Of a stretch of DNA of 64,000 nucleotides, positions 10,850-21,639 are shown piece by piece (the first letter of the stretch is position 1; the number at the start of each line of letters is the position of its first letter). Position numbers and translations under genes: made by a program. The stretch is from Toxonevra muliebris (taxonomy: Eukaryota > Arthropoda > Insecta > Diptera > Pallopteridae). The notes beneath the pieces are model-generated. The model saw only the letters and a list, made by a program, of their open reading frames with translations. It was not told the origin of the DNA and made no database searches. The DNA is taken from contig OY829330.1 of NCBI GenBank assembly GCA_963691655.1, forward strand, positions 930,001 through 994,000, read 5' to 3'.

Positions 10850-11905
10850 AGACGTAAACAGCCTCTGGAGAAACTTAAGCAGCCTTTTCTTAATGCATGC
10901 GAATCAGTGCTGAAATCCAAACATAAGAAGAAAAAATTCTGGATAAGCGACACCACCATAGCCATCATTAAACATAGGCGCAATATCAAAACCCTACGAG
11001 ACAGTGCACGCACAGGCGCTTTTAAAACTATGTATGACAGTCAGTACAGGCACTACATAAAGAGGTAAAGAGATCTTGTCGCTCGGTCAAACGAAACTGG
11101 GCTACCAGTATTGCTTGCCAAGCCGAAGATGCCGACCGTAAAAACAACTTCGCGAGCTGTATAAGATGAGCCGACAGCTTTCCGAAAAATATGGAAACTC
11201 AAACCGTCCTATTAAAGACGATAATGGAGTTCTAATTACATCTGAACGTGGCCAGCTAACTAGATGGGTCAACCACTTCTCTGGAGTCCTCAATCCTTCA
11301 GATGCAAATCTTGTCCAGACATACAATATCGCCCTCAAATCAGACCCTGCCGCACGTTATTTTACCCCCCTCTTTGAAGCGATCTGGCTCGACGAAAAAC
11401 TACCATACGAGTGGTTGTCGAGTATTCTGTATTCTGGTGAAAGTCCCTAAGAAAGGTGACCTTTCCGTATGTAGAAACTACCGAAGCATCACATTAATCA
11501 GCATCCCATCTAAAATTCTATCTAAACTTCTTCTAAATAGAATCCAATCCCATTTTGAAGGAACGTTGCATAAGCAACAGGCTGGCTTTCGCACAAACAG
11601 ATCGTGCTCAGATCATATCGTTACATTTCGCATCATACTCAAGCAAATTAAAGATTGGCAATCAAAAATACATACGTGCTTTAGGGACTTTAGCACTGCC
11701 TTTGATAGCATTAACCGAAATTCTATTTAGAACTCGCTGCGCTCTAGAAATATACCAGAAAAACTCGTTAACATCATCAAAGCACATTACGAAGGTTTTG
11801 AGTGCAAAGTTTTGCACAACAAACAATTATCGGACCCGATCCGTCCAATAACCGGAGTAAAACAAGATTGCCTCATGTCGCCGCTACTCTTTCTCATAGT
11901 TCTAG
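10850..11905 (+). pseudogene. RTE-clade LINE, linker and first part of RT
   Basis: Plus-strand frames show KFWISDTTIAIIKHRRNIK (linker), then VPKKGDLSVCRNYRSITLI, QQAGFRTNRSCSDHIVTF, CFRDFSTAFDSINRNSI (motif A with the Asp) and GVKQDCLMSPLLFLIVLD. This is the RTE/BovB style of RT. There are frameshifts near 11450 and 11730, and the G of the usual KQGC is D here. The RT stops at the Jockey insertion and resumes at 14139. Confidence 0.85.
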
Positions 11906-11919
11906 ACCGACCCACAAAA

Positions 11920-12346
11920 AATACCCGATCTAATCGATTTCTTTATCACTAGAAAGGTCTCTACAAATTACGTGTGCATAGAAAGCGGATTGGAAATGAA
12001 CTCTGATCATTCTCCAATTCTCTTAACAATACACGAAAGTTTGGTTACTAAAAAACCACCACTTACGTTAATAAATAAGTACACCGATTGGGAATATTTT
12101 AAGAAAATTCTATCTGACGTTGATCATCACGCAGAAATAAACTGTAATGCCGAGTTAGACGACGAAATGGTGAACTTGTCAAATATTATACAATACGCAG
12201 CCTGGAGCAGTTCACCAGTCAAAAGAAATGTTACAGCAGGACACAAGTTCTCAAAAGAAATAAAAAAAATGGTCGCTGAAAAACGCAGAATACGTCGGAA
12301 GTGGCAACAAACAAGATCTCCATCTGACAAGAGATACCTAAATTAA
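11920..12346 (+). pseudogene. Jockey ORF2 endonuclease end and linker
   Basis: PDLIDFFITRKV and SGLEMNSDHSPILLTI form the C-terminal end of an APE-type endonuclease (the SDH motif is visible). A basic linker with KKMVAEKRRIRRKWQQTRS follows. A TAA at 12344-12346 and a frameshift near 12440 separate it from the RT ORF. Confidence 0.85.
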
Positions 12347-12452
12347 ATATCCAAAGAGCTTACTAGTAAGATAAAGTTATTTAAAAATAACTCTCTTAGC
12401 AACCACCTAAGGGTCTATCAAATGAACGTAGCACTGAATACTCGCTCTGGAA

Positions 12453-13997
12453 ATGTACAAAAAACAACCTACAGTACAGTACCCACCAATCAAAAAAGCC
12501 GACAATACATGGGCCAAAAGTAATAGAGAGAAAGCTAATACTTTTTCGAAGTACCTTGAAAGTATCTTCGAGCCTTATAACACGTCAGGTGCTGCCGAAA
12601 TGGAACCACTTAATCATGATATTGACATCGAAATCCCTCCAGTAACGGACGCTGAACTAACTACTGAAATAAAGCATTTAAAATCAAAAAAGTCGCCTGG
12701 GTATGATCTCATCACCAGCGAAATATTAAAACAGCTCCCACAAAATGTTATAACCAAGTTAACAGCTATTATGAATGCCAGTCTCAAATTGGAACATGTA
12801 CCCATCTACTGGAAAACTGCTGAAGTAGTCATGTTTAACAAGCCAGGGAAGCCAGCGCATGATGTAACATCATATCGGCCTATATCTCTGCTGCCTATAG
12901 TTTCAAAACTTATGGAAAAGCTACTTGCTAATCGAAATATAATACCTGCGCACCAATTTGGTTTTCGGAAGAAACATTCAACCATTGATCAAGTTCACAG
13001 AATAACTCGAGTTATAGAAAATGCCTTTGAAGAAAAAAAGGTTTGTTCCGCTGTCTTTCTTGACGTGTCCAAAGCCTTCGATAAAGTATGCCACGATGGT
13101 CTACTCAATAAAATTAATGCGCTACTACCAATTCAATATTATAACATACTAAAATCATACTTATCAGATCGCTTCTTTCGAATCAAACAGGAGGACACAT
13201 ACTCTGACTTCAAGGAGATAAAAACTGGAGTAGCCCAGGGTAGCGTGCTGGGGCCCATCCTCTACCTTCTCTTCACATGTGACTTACCTAATGACGAAAA
13301 CTGTATCACGGCGACGTTTGCAGACGACACTGCTATCCTGTCGGTTGGAAAAACACAGGCTGAGTCTGTCGCGAAATTACAACATCATTTAAACAACATC
13401 ATTGAGTGGGCATCCACATGGCGCATGAAACTAAATGAAACGAAATCGGTCCATATAGACTTCACATATAACAAAATAAGATATCTCCCGCTATACATAA
13501 ATGGCGTGCAAATCCCGTACCATAACACCGCTAAGTTTTTAGGTATGACCCTGGATTCTAAGCTTAGATGGAACGCTCACGTCAAAAAGAACAAAGAAGA
13601 ACTAGAAATAAGATTCCGAAACATGTATTGGCTCATGAGTAATCGATCTACTTTATCCACATTCAACAAAATACTATTATTCAAGCAGGTGCTTAAACCA
13701 ATATGGACCTATGGGATCCAGCTATGGGGCTGCTCAAGCTCCAGCAATATAATACAGATTCAGAGATTTCAAAACAAAGTACTAAGATGTACCGTTAATG
13801 CGCCTTGGTACGTCCGGAGCAGCGATCTCGAACGCGATCTTGGTATTAAGTCGGTTGTCGCCTCAATACAAAAAAATACCAAATCTTACATGGAAAGACT
13901 ATATCACCATGTAAACAGTGAAGCCGCAATCCTAGCTGACTCCAGCGAATGGAAAGAAAGGCTTAAACGTAAAAAGCCGCACCAACTCGTGCAGTAG
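12453..13997 (+). CDS. Jockey-clade reverse transcriptase ORF, 514 residues open
   Basis: This is the longest open LINE frame in the window. Motifs in order are KHLKSKKSPGYDLITSEIL (fingers, about residue 70), VMFNKPGKP, SYRPISLLPIVSKLMEKLL, FGFRKKHSTIDQVHR, VFLDVSKAFDKV (motif A, about 205), GVAQGSVLGPILYLLF (motif B), TATFADDTAIL (catalytic FADD, about 290) and KFLGMTLDSKLRWNAHV. The C-terminus reads KPIWTYGIQLWG and NAPWYVRSSDLERDL, the classic Jockey end; Jockey lacks RNase H. The true protein would start further upstream in the endonuclease, so the first Met here is not a real start. All RT active-site residues are present, but the endonuclease is lost by truncation and frameshift. Confidence 0.88.
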   Translation: MYKKQPTVQYPPIKKADNTWAKSNREKANTFSKYLESIFEPYNTSGAAEMEPLNHDIDIEIPPVTDAELTTEIKHLKSKKSPGYDLITSEILKQLPQNVITKLTAIMNASLKLEHVPIYWKTAEVVMFNKPGKPAHDVTSYRPISLLPIVSKLMEKLLANRNIIPAHQFGFRKKHSTIDQVHRITRVIENAFEEKKVCSAVFLDVSKAFDKVCHDGLLNKINALLPIQYYNILKSYLSDRFFRIKQEDTYSDFKEIKTGVAQGSVLGPILYLLFTCDLPNDENCITATFADDTAILSVGKTQAESVAKLQHHLNNIIEWASTWRMKLNETKSVHIDFTYNKIRYLPLYINGVQIPYHNTAKFLGMTLDSKLRWNAHVKKNKEELEIRFRNMYWLMSNRSTLSTFNKILLFKQVLKPIWTYGIQLWGCSSSSNIIQIQRFQNKVLRCTVNAPWYVRSSDLERDLGIKSVVASIQKNTKSYMERLYHHVNSEAAILADSSEWKERLKRKKPHQLVQ

Positions 13998-14138
13998 CCA
14001 ACCTCTCTGCAGGCATTATGTAGAGCATCTTATAGTTTAATTGTGTTATACAAAGCCCAAAACAAATTGTTCGTTAGTTTATTTAATGTTAACTAGTTGC
14101 AATGTGAAATAAATGAAAAAAATAAAAAATAGTTCTAG

Positions 14139-14817
14139 GCGATGTGCTAAACAAATCGCTAACGGGTAAACGAGGTGTGCCATGGAGCTTTCAGGAACAT
14201 CTTGAAGAGCTTGCGTACGCGGATGACATAGCTCTCATGTCCGTCAAAAGGTCCGATTTGCAAATGAATCTTGACAAATTTAGCGACTGTGCAAGCCAAG
14301 TAGGCCTAAAAATAAACGTAGGCAAAACTGAATTTATCTCGACCAGTGAGGTGACTGAGACCCCTCGTTTTACAGTCTACGGAAAAACAATTACCCACAA
14401 ACCAGAATTCTGCTACCTAGGGAGCAAAATAAAAGCTGCAGGTGGAACCAGTGAAGACATAGCAAACCGTATAAACAAAGCGCGCTATGTATTTGCGCAA
14501 TTGATCAACAATGGGCCTCTAACTTCTTGTCAATAAACACCAATATCTTGTCAATAAACACCAATATAAACACTCCGTATCTTCAACTCCAGCGTGAAAA
14601 CCGTGCTGCTATACGGCTGTGAGTCTTGGGCCCTAACAAAAGGGCTCATCCGCACACTGCAAATATTTGTCAACTCCTGTCTACGCAAAATCTGAAGAAT
14701 CTGGTGGCCTTGCACAATCTCTAACCATGATCTTAAGTCGACCAACGAGTTTCCGATTGAACTAATTATCAAACGCAGACGGTTTGTTTGGATAGGCCAC
14801 ACCTTGAGGAAATATGT
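14139..14817 (+). pseudogene. RTE-clade LINE, catalytic part of RT (after the Jockey)
   Basis: Continuing the RTE frame, VPWSFQEHLEELAYADDIAL carries the YADD motif, and GLKINVGKTEF and CYLGSKI follow. After a short duplicated stretch (CACCAATAT repeated at about 14538-14566) the frame shifts to KTVLLYGCESWAL and [14 protein letters not shown] at the CsRn1 insertion. The YADD tetrad is intact, but the ORF stops at 14536. Confidence 0.85.
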
Positions 14818-15106
14818 TGTGGCGGTAGTTTAAAATTAATTTCATTTAATGTACATTCACAATAATAATTTAAGTATTCATGTTTATTGTACCGAATTAA
14901 TTTACTGCACTAGCCATTATATAAAATTATGATTATTTATTCAGCTGAAATTTAAGGAAGTTGGCAAAAGAAGTCTTTTGGAGTTTTTACACGTGGTACA
15001 CGTACGTGCGGTTGAAAACCAAATCTTTGTAATAAAATCGTAATTAATATTTCTTTACACAAAAACTTTAATTGTTCTTTTATTTCGCTGAAAAGCAAAT
15101 ACCACA
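14818..15106 (+). repeat. 5' LTR of the CsRn1 element
   Basis: 289 bp, TGTGG...CCACA with 5-bp terminal inverted repeats. AATAAA occurs near its end, consistent with a polyadenylation signal in R. Confidence 0.95.
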
Positions 15107-15108
15107 AT

Positions 15109-15121
15109 TGGTGACCCCGAC
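15109..15121 (+). promoter_or_regulatory. Primer-binding site (tRNA-Trp)
   Basis: TGGTGACCCCGAC follows the 5' LTR after two bases. It is complementary to the 3' end (with CCA) of eukaryotic tRNA-Trp, the primer known for CsRn1-type elements. An A-run of about 24 at 15140-15163 lies just downstream. Confidence 0.8.
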
Positions 15122-15228
15122 AAAGAGCGGTAAACGCAAAAAAAAAAAAAAAAAAAAAAAAAATTACGCAAAAAAAATTAAAAAGATACAGGTTTTCATT
15201 ACTCACAGTTAAACTCACGTAACGGCGA

Positions 15229-16066
15229 ATGATTAAGTCAACCCCGTTACGTTATCCAATAAAAAACGAAAAAGCAATGAACGGTGACAATGACAACCAA
15301 GCGGGGCAATCAGGGAACAATGCACAAAACCAAGCCACGCAAGAAATATGTCGTATTGGTGTTAGACCACCGATGTTTTGCAAAGAACAACCAGATTTAT
15401 ATTTTATACAATTGGAAGCACAATTTCGAAATGCGCGTATCACAGTTGATCAAAGTATGCATGACCACGTGGTTGGTTCTCTCGAGGCAAAGTATTTAAG
15501 TGTGGTTTCGGATTTGATCCGAAATCCACCGGCAAATGGAAAATACCAGGCAATAAAAGATCGACTCATTGCAGAGTTTACGGATTCCGATCAACGAAAA
15601 CTTCGTCGTGTCATTAAAGAAATAGAACTTGGCGACGACAAACCATCGCAATTATTAAAAAAAAATGAAAGATTTGGCTGCCAATGCAATTAGTGACGAC
15701 GCATTGAAATCGCTTTGGATTGAACGTTTGCCAGAAAGTGTTCGAGCTGTGGTTTCAATAGCAGACGGTGATTCAGCGCAATGGGCAAAGCAAGCATACA
15801 AAATGATGGAGGTTAACAGTTTTTCAAATATGGCGGTAATAAGTAATCCATTGGCAAATGAAATTGCAGCACTACGAAAAGAAATTGAGTTTTTAAAAGC
15901 GCGTGGTCGCGAGCAAATGCGAAACAATGGTGCCAATAATAAGAATCGCTCAAAGTCGAAGGGCAAATATCCATTTTGTAAATACCATTATCGATTCGGA
16001 ATCAAAGCGCGAAAATGCATTGAGCCATGCCAGTTCAATGATAAAAATAAGAAAGCGGAAAACTAA
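15229..16066 (+). pseudogene. CsRn1 gag, split by one frameshift
   Basis: The first frame (15229-15693) begins near MNGDNDNQAGQSGNNA and contains the retroviral-like capsid start (PPMFCKEQPDLYFIQLEAQF). At an A10 run near 15656-15665 the reading moves to the +1 frame (15665-16066). That frame continues the capsid (WIERLPESVRAVVS) and ends with the zinc finger FCKYHYRFGIKARKCIEPC. One extra A would explain the break; a sequencing error in the homopolymer is equally possible. The gag stop at 16064-16066 overlaps the pol frame, open from 16051, consistent with -1 frameshifting. Confidence 0.85.
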
Positions 16067-19000
16067 AAACTGCTTCACCAACGACGGTAAATGAAGCAGA
16101 TTCTAGAACATCTCGCCGTCTATTCATCAGCGATAAAGCTACCTCAACGAAATTTTTGATCGACACCGGAGCAGATCTTTCAGTGCTGTCAGCTGCGCTC
16201 AGAGACAAGTTCAAGCAACCAAATTCATACGTACTTTACGCAGCAAATGGTAGTGAAATAAAAACTTACGGTAAAAAAATATTATCATTAAATTTTGGAT
16301 TAAGACGCAACTTTGATTGGCAGTTTATTATTGCTGACGTCACGCATTCAATTATTGGTGCAGATTTTTTGGAAAAGTACGGTTTACTTGTTGATCTAAA
16401 AAACAGAAAATTGATCGATAGTATAACAAATTTAGAAGTGAATTGCATAGCCAAAATTACAGAATATCAACGCGTCAGTACAATCGCATCAGATTCAACA
16501 TACAGGCACATACTCAACGAATTCAAAGATTTAACGATGCCAAACACAATAAATCATGTAAATCCAAAACAGACAATAGTTCAGCACCACATTATTACGA
16601 ATGGTCAACCAGTTTTCGCACGGGCACGACGCTTAAACCCAGAAAAATATAAAATTGCTAAAAAAGAGTTTGATTACATGCTTAAACAAGGCATTTGTCA
16701 ACCTAGCAGCAGCTGTTGGTCGAGTCCTTTACACTTGGTGCCGAAGAAAAATAACCAATGGCGACCTTGTGGAGACTATCGCCGCTTGAATGCGATTACC
16801 ATACCCGATCGTTACCCAATTTCCCACGTGCAAGATTTTGCACAATTTTTTTGCGGAAAAAACATATTCTCAACATTGGATCTGGAAAAAGCTTACAATC
16901 AAGTGTCAATAGCTCCAGAAGATCGACAAAAAACGCCAATTATTGCACCATTCGGTCTTTTCGAATTTAAAGTTATGACATTTGGCTTGTGCAATGCCGC
17001 ACAAACGTTTCAGCGTTACATGAATCAGGTATTTCACGGCTTTGATTTTTTAGTGGTGTATATTGACGATATTTGTATAGCTTCAATCAACGAAGAAGAA
17101 CACAAGCATCATCTGAAGTTGATTTTCGAACGACTACGTGAGTATGGTTTAAAAATCAACGCAGCAAAATGCGTTATCGGAAAAGCGGAAGTAGTTTTTC
17201 TTGGCCATTGTGTCACAAGCGCTGGAGTGTCACCACCACAAGAGAAAATCGCCGCAATTGTAAATTACAAAAAGCCAACAGAAGCACGCGACTTGAAACG
17301 TTTCATTGCAATGCTCAATTTTTACCGACGATTTTTGCCAAATGCAGCGGCGAAACAAGGAAAATTACAAGCATTAATAAAAGGAAACCGAAAAAATGAC
17401 AGGTCAACAATATTATGGAATGAAGAAGCAAACAACGCATTTCAAGAATGCAAACACGATTTAGCTAATGCAGCAATTTTAGCACATCCATTGCCAGATG
17501 CAAAATTGGTTTTACACGTCGACGCAAGTAATTTTTCGGTTGGAGCAGCACTTTATCACATCAACAATGGTCTACTTGAGTCTTTAGGTTTCTATTCGAA
17601 GCGCATGACTGACTCACAAAAAAACTATAGTACATACGACAGAGAACTTTTGGCTATTTACCAGTCTGTGAAGTATTTCAAATTCATGATCGAGGGTAGA
17701 GATTGCACGATTTGGACGGACCACAAGCCGATCACATTTGCGTTCAAACAAAAATCTGAAATTGTACACCACGACAATTGCAACACTTAGATTACATTGG
17801 CCAATATTCTACGGATATTCGACACATTGCTGGCAAAGATAATGTCGTCGCTGATTTACTTTCACGAATAGAATCAGTGCAACAAAATGATCAAATTGAT
17901 TACGAGAAACTGGTTGAATTTCAAAAGACAGACGATGAACTTCGAAACATTTTGGACAGCAATATCGCAACGACGCTTCAGCTAAAAAAGGTTTGCTTAC
18001 CAAACTCAAACAATTCAGTTTTTTGTGACGTATCAACGAAGCAAGTACGTCCTTTCATCACAAAACAATTGCGCAAACGTATTTTTGAATCGGTGCACAA
18101 TTTATCGCATCCAGGTAAAAAATCTACAGTAAAAATGATTTGTGATGTTTTGTTTGGCCGGAAATGAAAAAAGACATTGCTCAAATGGTTGGTTCGTGCA
18201 TTCCGTGGCAAAAGGCTAAAATTACTCGCTATAACAAAACAGCTGTCAAAAGTTTCAATGTTCCAGACAAACGATTTATGCACATAAATATTGATTTGAT
18301 TGGACCACTCCCAACATCAAATGGTTATCGCTACTGTTTAACGTGCATTGATAGATTTACTCGATGGCCAGCTGCCATTCAATTAGAAAGCATCACAGCT
18401 GAAGAAGTAGCTAAAGCATTGGTCAAGAATTGGATTGCATTATACGGTGTGCCGCATACGATAACAACTGATCAAGGCAGACAATTTGAGAGTAAATTGT
18501 TTTCCGAATTGGCAAGGTTAATGGGAACAAAGCATACGCGGTCGAGTCCTTACCATCCGCAAACAAACGGAATTGTAGAAAGATTCCATCGCACGTTAAA
18601 AGCAGCGCTTAAATGTCAAAATAACACAAGTTAGTCAGAGACATTACCTATGGTTTTACTTGGTCTTCGTACAACCTTTAAAGACGACTTAAATGCAACA
18701 CCAGCTGAGATGGTTTACGGTGCAGCGCTGAGATTGGCATGTGATTTTTTCGAATCCGCAAAAAATGATGAGGTTAACACCGACTTCGCAAAAAATCTGC
18801 GCATTATCATGGATGAACTTAGACCAGTGGCAACAGCAAATCATTCTAGCAACAAAGTTTTTGTTCAAAAGGAACTGCAACGTTGTACGCATGTATTTTT
18901 ACGCGATGATAAGGTCCGTGCGCCACTAAAAACACCTTACGACGGGCCATTTGAGGTTATTACTCGAAGTGACAAATATTTCGGTATCAAAATCAAAGAC

Positions 19001-19255
19001 AAAATCATAAAAGTCAGCATCGATCGTTTGAAGGCAGCATTTTTGCCATATGAAAAAGACAAAAGGCCAAACATGACGAATTCGACATGCAAAAATGATC
19101 ACACTGTAGCAAAGAAGACAGAAGGGAACGTTAAGATGAAAGAAATGCAACGAAATCAAAACCAGGAAACTACAACCAAAGAAGACGCTGTTCGAAAAAC
19201 TCGAAGCGGAAGAGCAGTTCACTTTCCAAAGAGATTTGCGCAAGTTTTAACGTGA
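16051..19255 (+). pseudogene. CsRn1 pol (protease, RT, RNase H, integrase) with three lesions
   Basis: The protease active site is FLIDTGADLSVLSA (about 16150). RT has WRPCGDYRRLN, FSTLDLEKAYNQV and VVYIDDICIAS (YIDD near 17060). RNase H has LVLHVDASNFSVGAAL and STYDRELLAIY. A frameshift near 17775 leads into IAGKDNVVADLLSRI; another near 18160 leads to the integrase, with HINIDLIGPLP, TTDQGRQFES and NGIVERFHR supplying the D, D and E. A TAG at 18632-18634 stands where Trp is expected. The integrase zinc finger reads SCIPWQKAK, with Trp in place of the second Cys. A basic tail ends at 19255. Confidence 0.9.
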
Positions 19256-19273
19256 CTTTATTTTTAGCGTCAC

Positions 19274-19287
19274 TGGTGAGGGAGTAA
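19274..19287 (+). promoter_or_regulatory. Polypurine tract of the CsRn1 element
   Basis: The purine-rich GGTGAGGGAGTAA sits immediately before the 3' LTR, where plus-strand priming occurs. Confidence 0.7.
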
Positions 19288-19577
19288 TGTGGCGGTAGTT
19301 TAAAATTAATTTCATTTAATGTACATTCACAATAATAATTTAAGTATTCATGTTTATTGTACCGAATTAATTTACTGCACTAGCCATTATATAAAATTAT
19401 GATTATTTATTCAGCTGAAATGTAAGGAAGTTGGAAAAAGAAGTCTTTTGGAGTTTTTAATACGTGGTACACGTACGTGCGGTTGAAAACCTAATCTTTG
19501 TAATAAAATCGTAATTAATATTTCTTTACACAAAAACTTTAATTGTTCTTTTATTTCGCTGAAAAGCAAATACCACA
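19288..19577 (+). repeat. 3' LTR of the CsRn1 element
   Basis: 290 bp, about 98% identical to the 5' LTR. Followed directly by the ATGT target duplication and by resuming RTE sequence. Confidence 0.95.
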
Positions 19578-19760
19578 ATGTCAACGAAGTGTGTAGAACA
19601 GCTCTTTGATGGAATCCACCAGGTATGAGAAAATGTGGTAGACCAAAAACCTCTTGGCGCCGTACGGTGGATGCCGACTTAAAGAACTCGCGACTCACGA
19701 ATAATCGGAATGATTATTCTACTTTTGTTTTGGCCCTACGCTCCAACAGGAGTTAAAGGA
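19578..19760 (+). pseudogene. RTE-clade LINE C-terminus
   Basis: After the CsRn1 element the RTE frame resumes with VNEVCRTAL, then GRPKTSWRRTVDADLK, the conserved RTE C-terminal block. With the upstream IGHTLRKY it joins at the ATGT target. A short 3' stretch with an alternating TATATA run follows. Confidence 0.8.
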
Positions 19761-19869
19761 AATCATATATATATGACTAAAATGAGTATTACGCATATAG
19801 TCATATCCGTCCCATTCAAATAATGTAACAAGAAACGTTATTTGAATTCATTATTTATTTATTCAGTCT

Positions 19870-20504
19870 ACAGAAATTTCTTACAGACTATATTTCAATT
19901 GAAAATTGCAAACAAGTTAAACTTAAATCTATTTATATTAACATTAAAATCTATAACACTCGAGTACTTATTACACAATCGAATACATCTTGTGATGGGT
20001 TCATTATAAGCATAAAGAGTGCTATGTGTTGAAACGATTAATAGTCTTATGTGTCTTAAATTACGAGGTGGAACGTAAAAATTAAACAAATTAGATAGTT
20101 CTAAACAATTTAATTTGCCATAAATGATATTAAATGTAAAAAATAGCGAAATATAGGTTCTTCTGTCTTTCAAAGGCTGTAGACCAAGCAATTTACGTCT
20201 ACCGATGTAAGATGGAAGGCCGTCTGTCCAATGCAGCTTATATAGAGCGAATCTCGTAAACATTTTTTGAACTCTTTCAATTTTATTGGAATGAATTTCA
20301 AATGAAGGATTCCAAATTAGTGAGACTTCTTACTAACGATATATAAAGAGATTTTAGAGTTAGTGGATTTTTGAAGTTTTCACAGTTTCTCCTAATGAAA
20401 CCGATCATGGCAAATGATTTAAAAACTATATAATCAACATGTTTAGAAAACGTGAGTTTGGAGTTGAAAATTACACCTGAATCTTTCATTTCGTCATACT
20501 CCAA
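19870..20504 (-). pseudogene. CR1/Jockey-group LINE, 3' end of RT ORF
   Basis: Minus-strand frames give DSGVIFNSKLTFSKHVDYIV (RT thumb), then after a frameshift LPSYIGRRKLLGLQPLKDRR and PPRNLRHIRLL, and the C-terminus YAYNEPITRCIRLCNKYS. The same C-terminal pattern (NEPITR) recurs in the LINE at 47395-49060. It is truncated at its 5' side near 20505. It is a CR1-like element by style only; the exact clade is not settled. Confidence 0.7.
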
Positions 20505-21128
20505 TTTTTATGTAAACACATATTATATGGTATGCTATCGTTATATTTTTATGTAAACCTAAACCTTAAGTTATAGATCTATTGTTATGTAAATACATAT
20601 GTACATATGTAAATGTGTATGCATGCAATTATAGATTAAGAAAATTGAGAATAAGTAAGTAAAACTAGGATAAGAATTTCGCATTTTAGGTTTTTATTTT
20701 CCAATAAAGATACAGTTATGAACAAGAGTTTCGTAATTCAATGTAACTGACGACGAGGAAAATAAATAATAAGTGGCAGAAACCTCAATCCAATTTTTTA
20801 ATAATAGTTTAAATCCATAAATATTTCTCGTGATTTTTATGATTGTCTACGAATTTAATTGAATAAATTTTTTTTGAAAACGAAATAAACTTTACGCAAG
20901 ATAAGTTCAAATACAAAAGAAAAGTGCAAATGTTAAAAATCAGCTACTAAACAATTTTCCCAAATTAAAATTTAAATTTTTGCTATAAAAATAAAGAAGA
21001 AATTGTAATTGTAAACATAATTTTTATATGTAAAACACGAAGAAGAAACTTTTCTGTACGGCATAAAGTGTTTTCTTTAAGAAATACATGCTTTGACAAT
21101 TTGATTCAATTAATTTTTTTGTTTGCAG
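20505..21128. other. AT-rich non-coding stretch
   Basis: No recognisable gene. A (GTAT/ACAT)-rich segment lies near 20580-20620. The end is a good 3' splice site, TTTTTTTGTTTGCAG, just before the exon at 21129. Confidence 0.4.
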
Positions 21129-21475
21129 AAAACACAAAAAAAAACGTCGCTGGAAGCAAAGCAGATGTAGCCCTTAGCTCTGCAATGACGTTATTTGAGC
21201 AGTTAACCTTAAAGAAGGAGTCTCCTCATCGACCATTCCTTAACAATTTGGAAGTGGAACTGCTCAAACTTGGAGAAGATTTGCTGTCCGACACTAAATG
21301 GGCAATTTTAAACATTGTCCAAGAGAATCAAAAAAAGCAGCGCGCAATAGACGCAAAATGTTCGTCAGCTCCATTGCCTGTGTCGGCTGTACCAGCAGAG
21401 TCATCGTTGTCATCTTCAAAAAATATTCTGCTATCCGCAATGGAAAATATTTTTGATGATGATGACTTCGAGTAG
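21129..21475 (+). CDS. C-terminal exon of a MADF/BESS-like protein, perhaps Harbinger-associated
   Basis: Open from a strong acceptor (TTTGCAG at 21122-21128) to TAG at 21473-21475. It reads ALSSAMTLFEQLTLKKES, then FLNNLEVELLKLGEDLLSD and AILNIVQENQKKQRAID, then a Ser/Pro-rich stretch and an acidic end IFDDDDFE. The FLNNLEVELLKL...ILNIV helix resembles the BESS-like C-terminal part of MADF proteins. PIF/Harbinger elements carry a second gene for such a DNA-binding protein, and a Harbinger transposase lies 2 kb downstream on the other strand. I cannot find upstream exons with a MADF domain, so the assignment is tentative. Confidence 0.45.
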
Positions 21476-21639
21476 AGTTGAATCATCGTTTATATCACCC
21501 AAAAGCTGCACAGCTTTGGTTTCATCCTCAGTACTAAGTTTACATCTTTGGTAGTTAAACTGACATCCTCTTAGCAATTTCTTCCAAAATGGTCACTTTT
21601 ATAATTCTATTTCTGTAATTAGCATCCTTACTGTCATAG

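Larger units (their letters stand above)
11906..14128 (+). mobile_element. 5'-truncated Jockey LINE inserted in RTE
   Basis: The insert is flanked by a perfect 10-bp duplication ATAGTTCTAG (11896-11905 and 14129-14138). It ends in an A-rich tail, AATGAAAAAAATAAAA. Leaving out the insert and one TSD copy, the RTE frame passes straight through LIVL into GDVLNKS. The 5' end begins late in the endonuclease domain, so it is a typical incomplete reverse-transcription product. Only a few lesions have accumulated since. Confidence 0.92.
14818..19577 (+). mobile_element. CsRn1-type Ty3/gypsy LTR retrotransposon, full length, young
   Basis: 4,760 bp bounded by LTRs of 289 and 290 bp that start TGTGGCGG and end TACCACA. 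The TSD is ATGT (14814-14817 and 19578-19581). By eye the LTRs differ by about four substitutions and one indel (near 98% identity), so insertion was fairly recent. The primer-binding site matches the 3' end of tRNA-Trp, and gag carries the C-x2-H-x9-C-x3-C finger of the CsRn1 clade. Order is LTR-gag-PR-RT-RH-IN-LTR. Several single-base lesions in gag and pol make it non-autonomous as sequenced. Confidence 0.95.

Noticed and set aside
15119..15218. Long A-run as a LINE tail
   Set aside because: It lies just inside the CsRn1 5' LTR after the PBS, so it is part of the LTR element leader.
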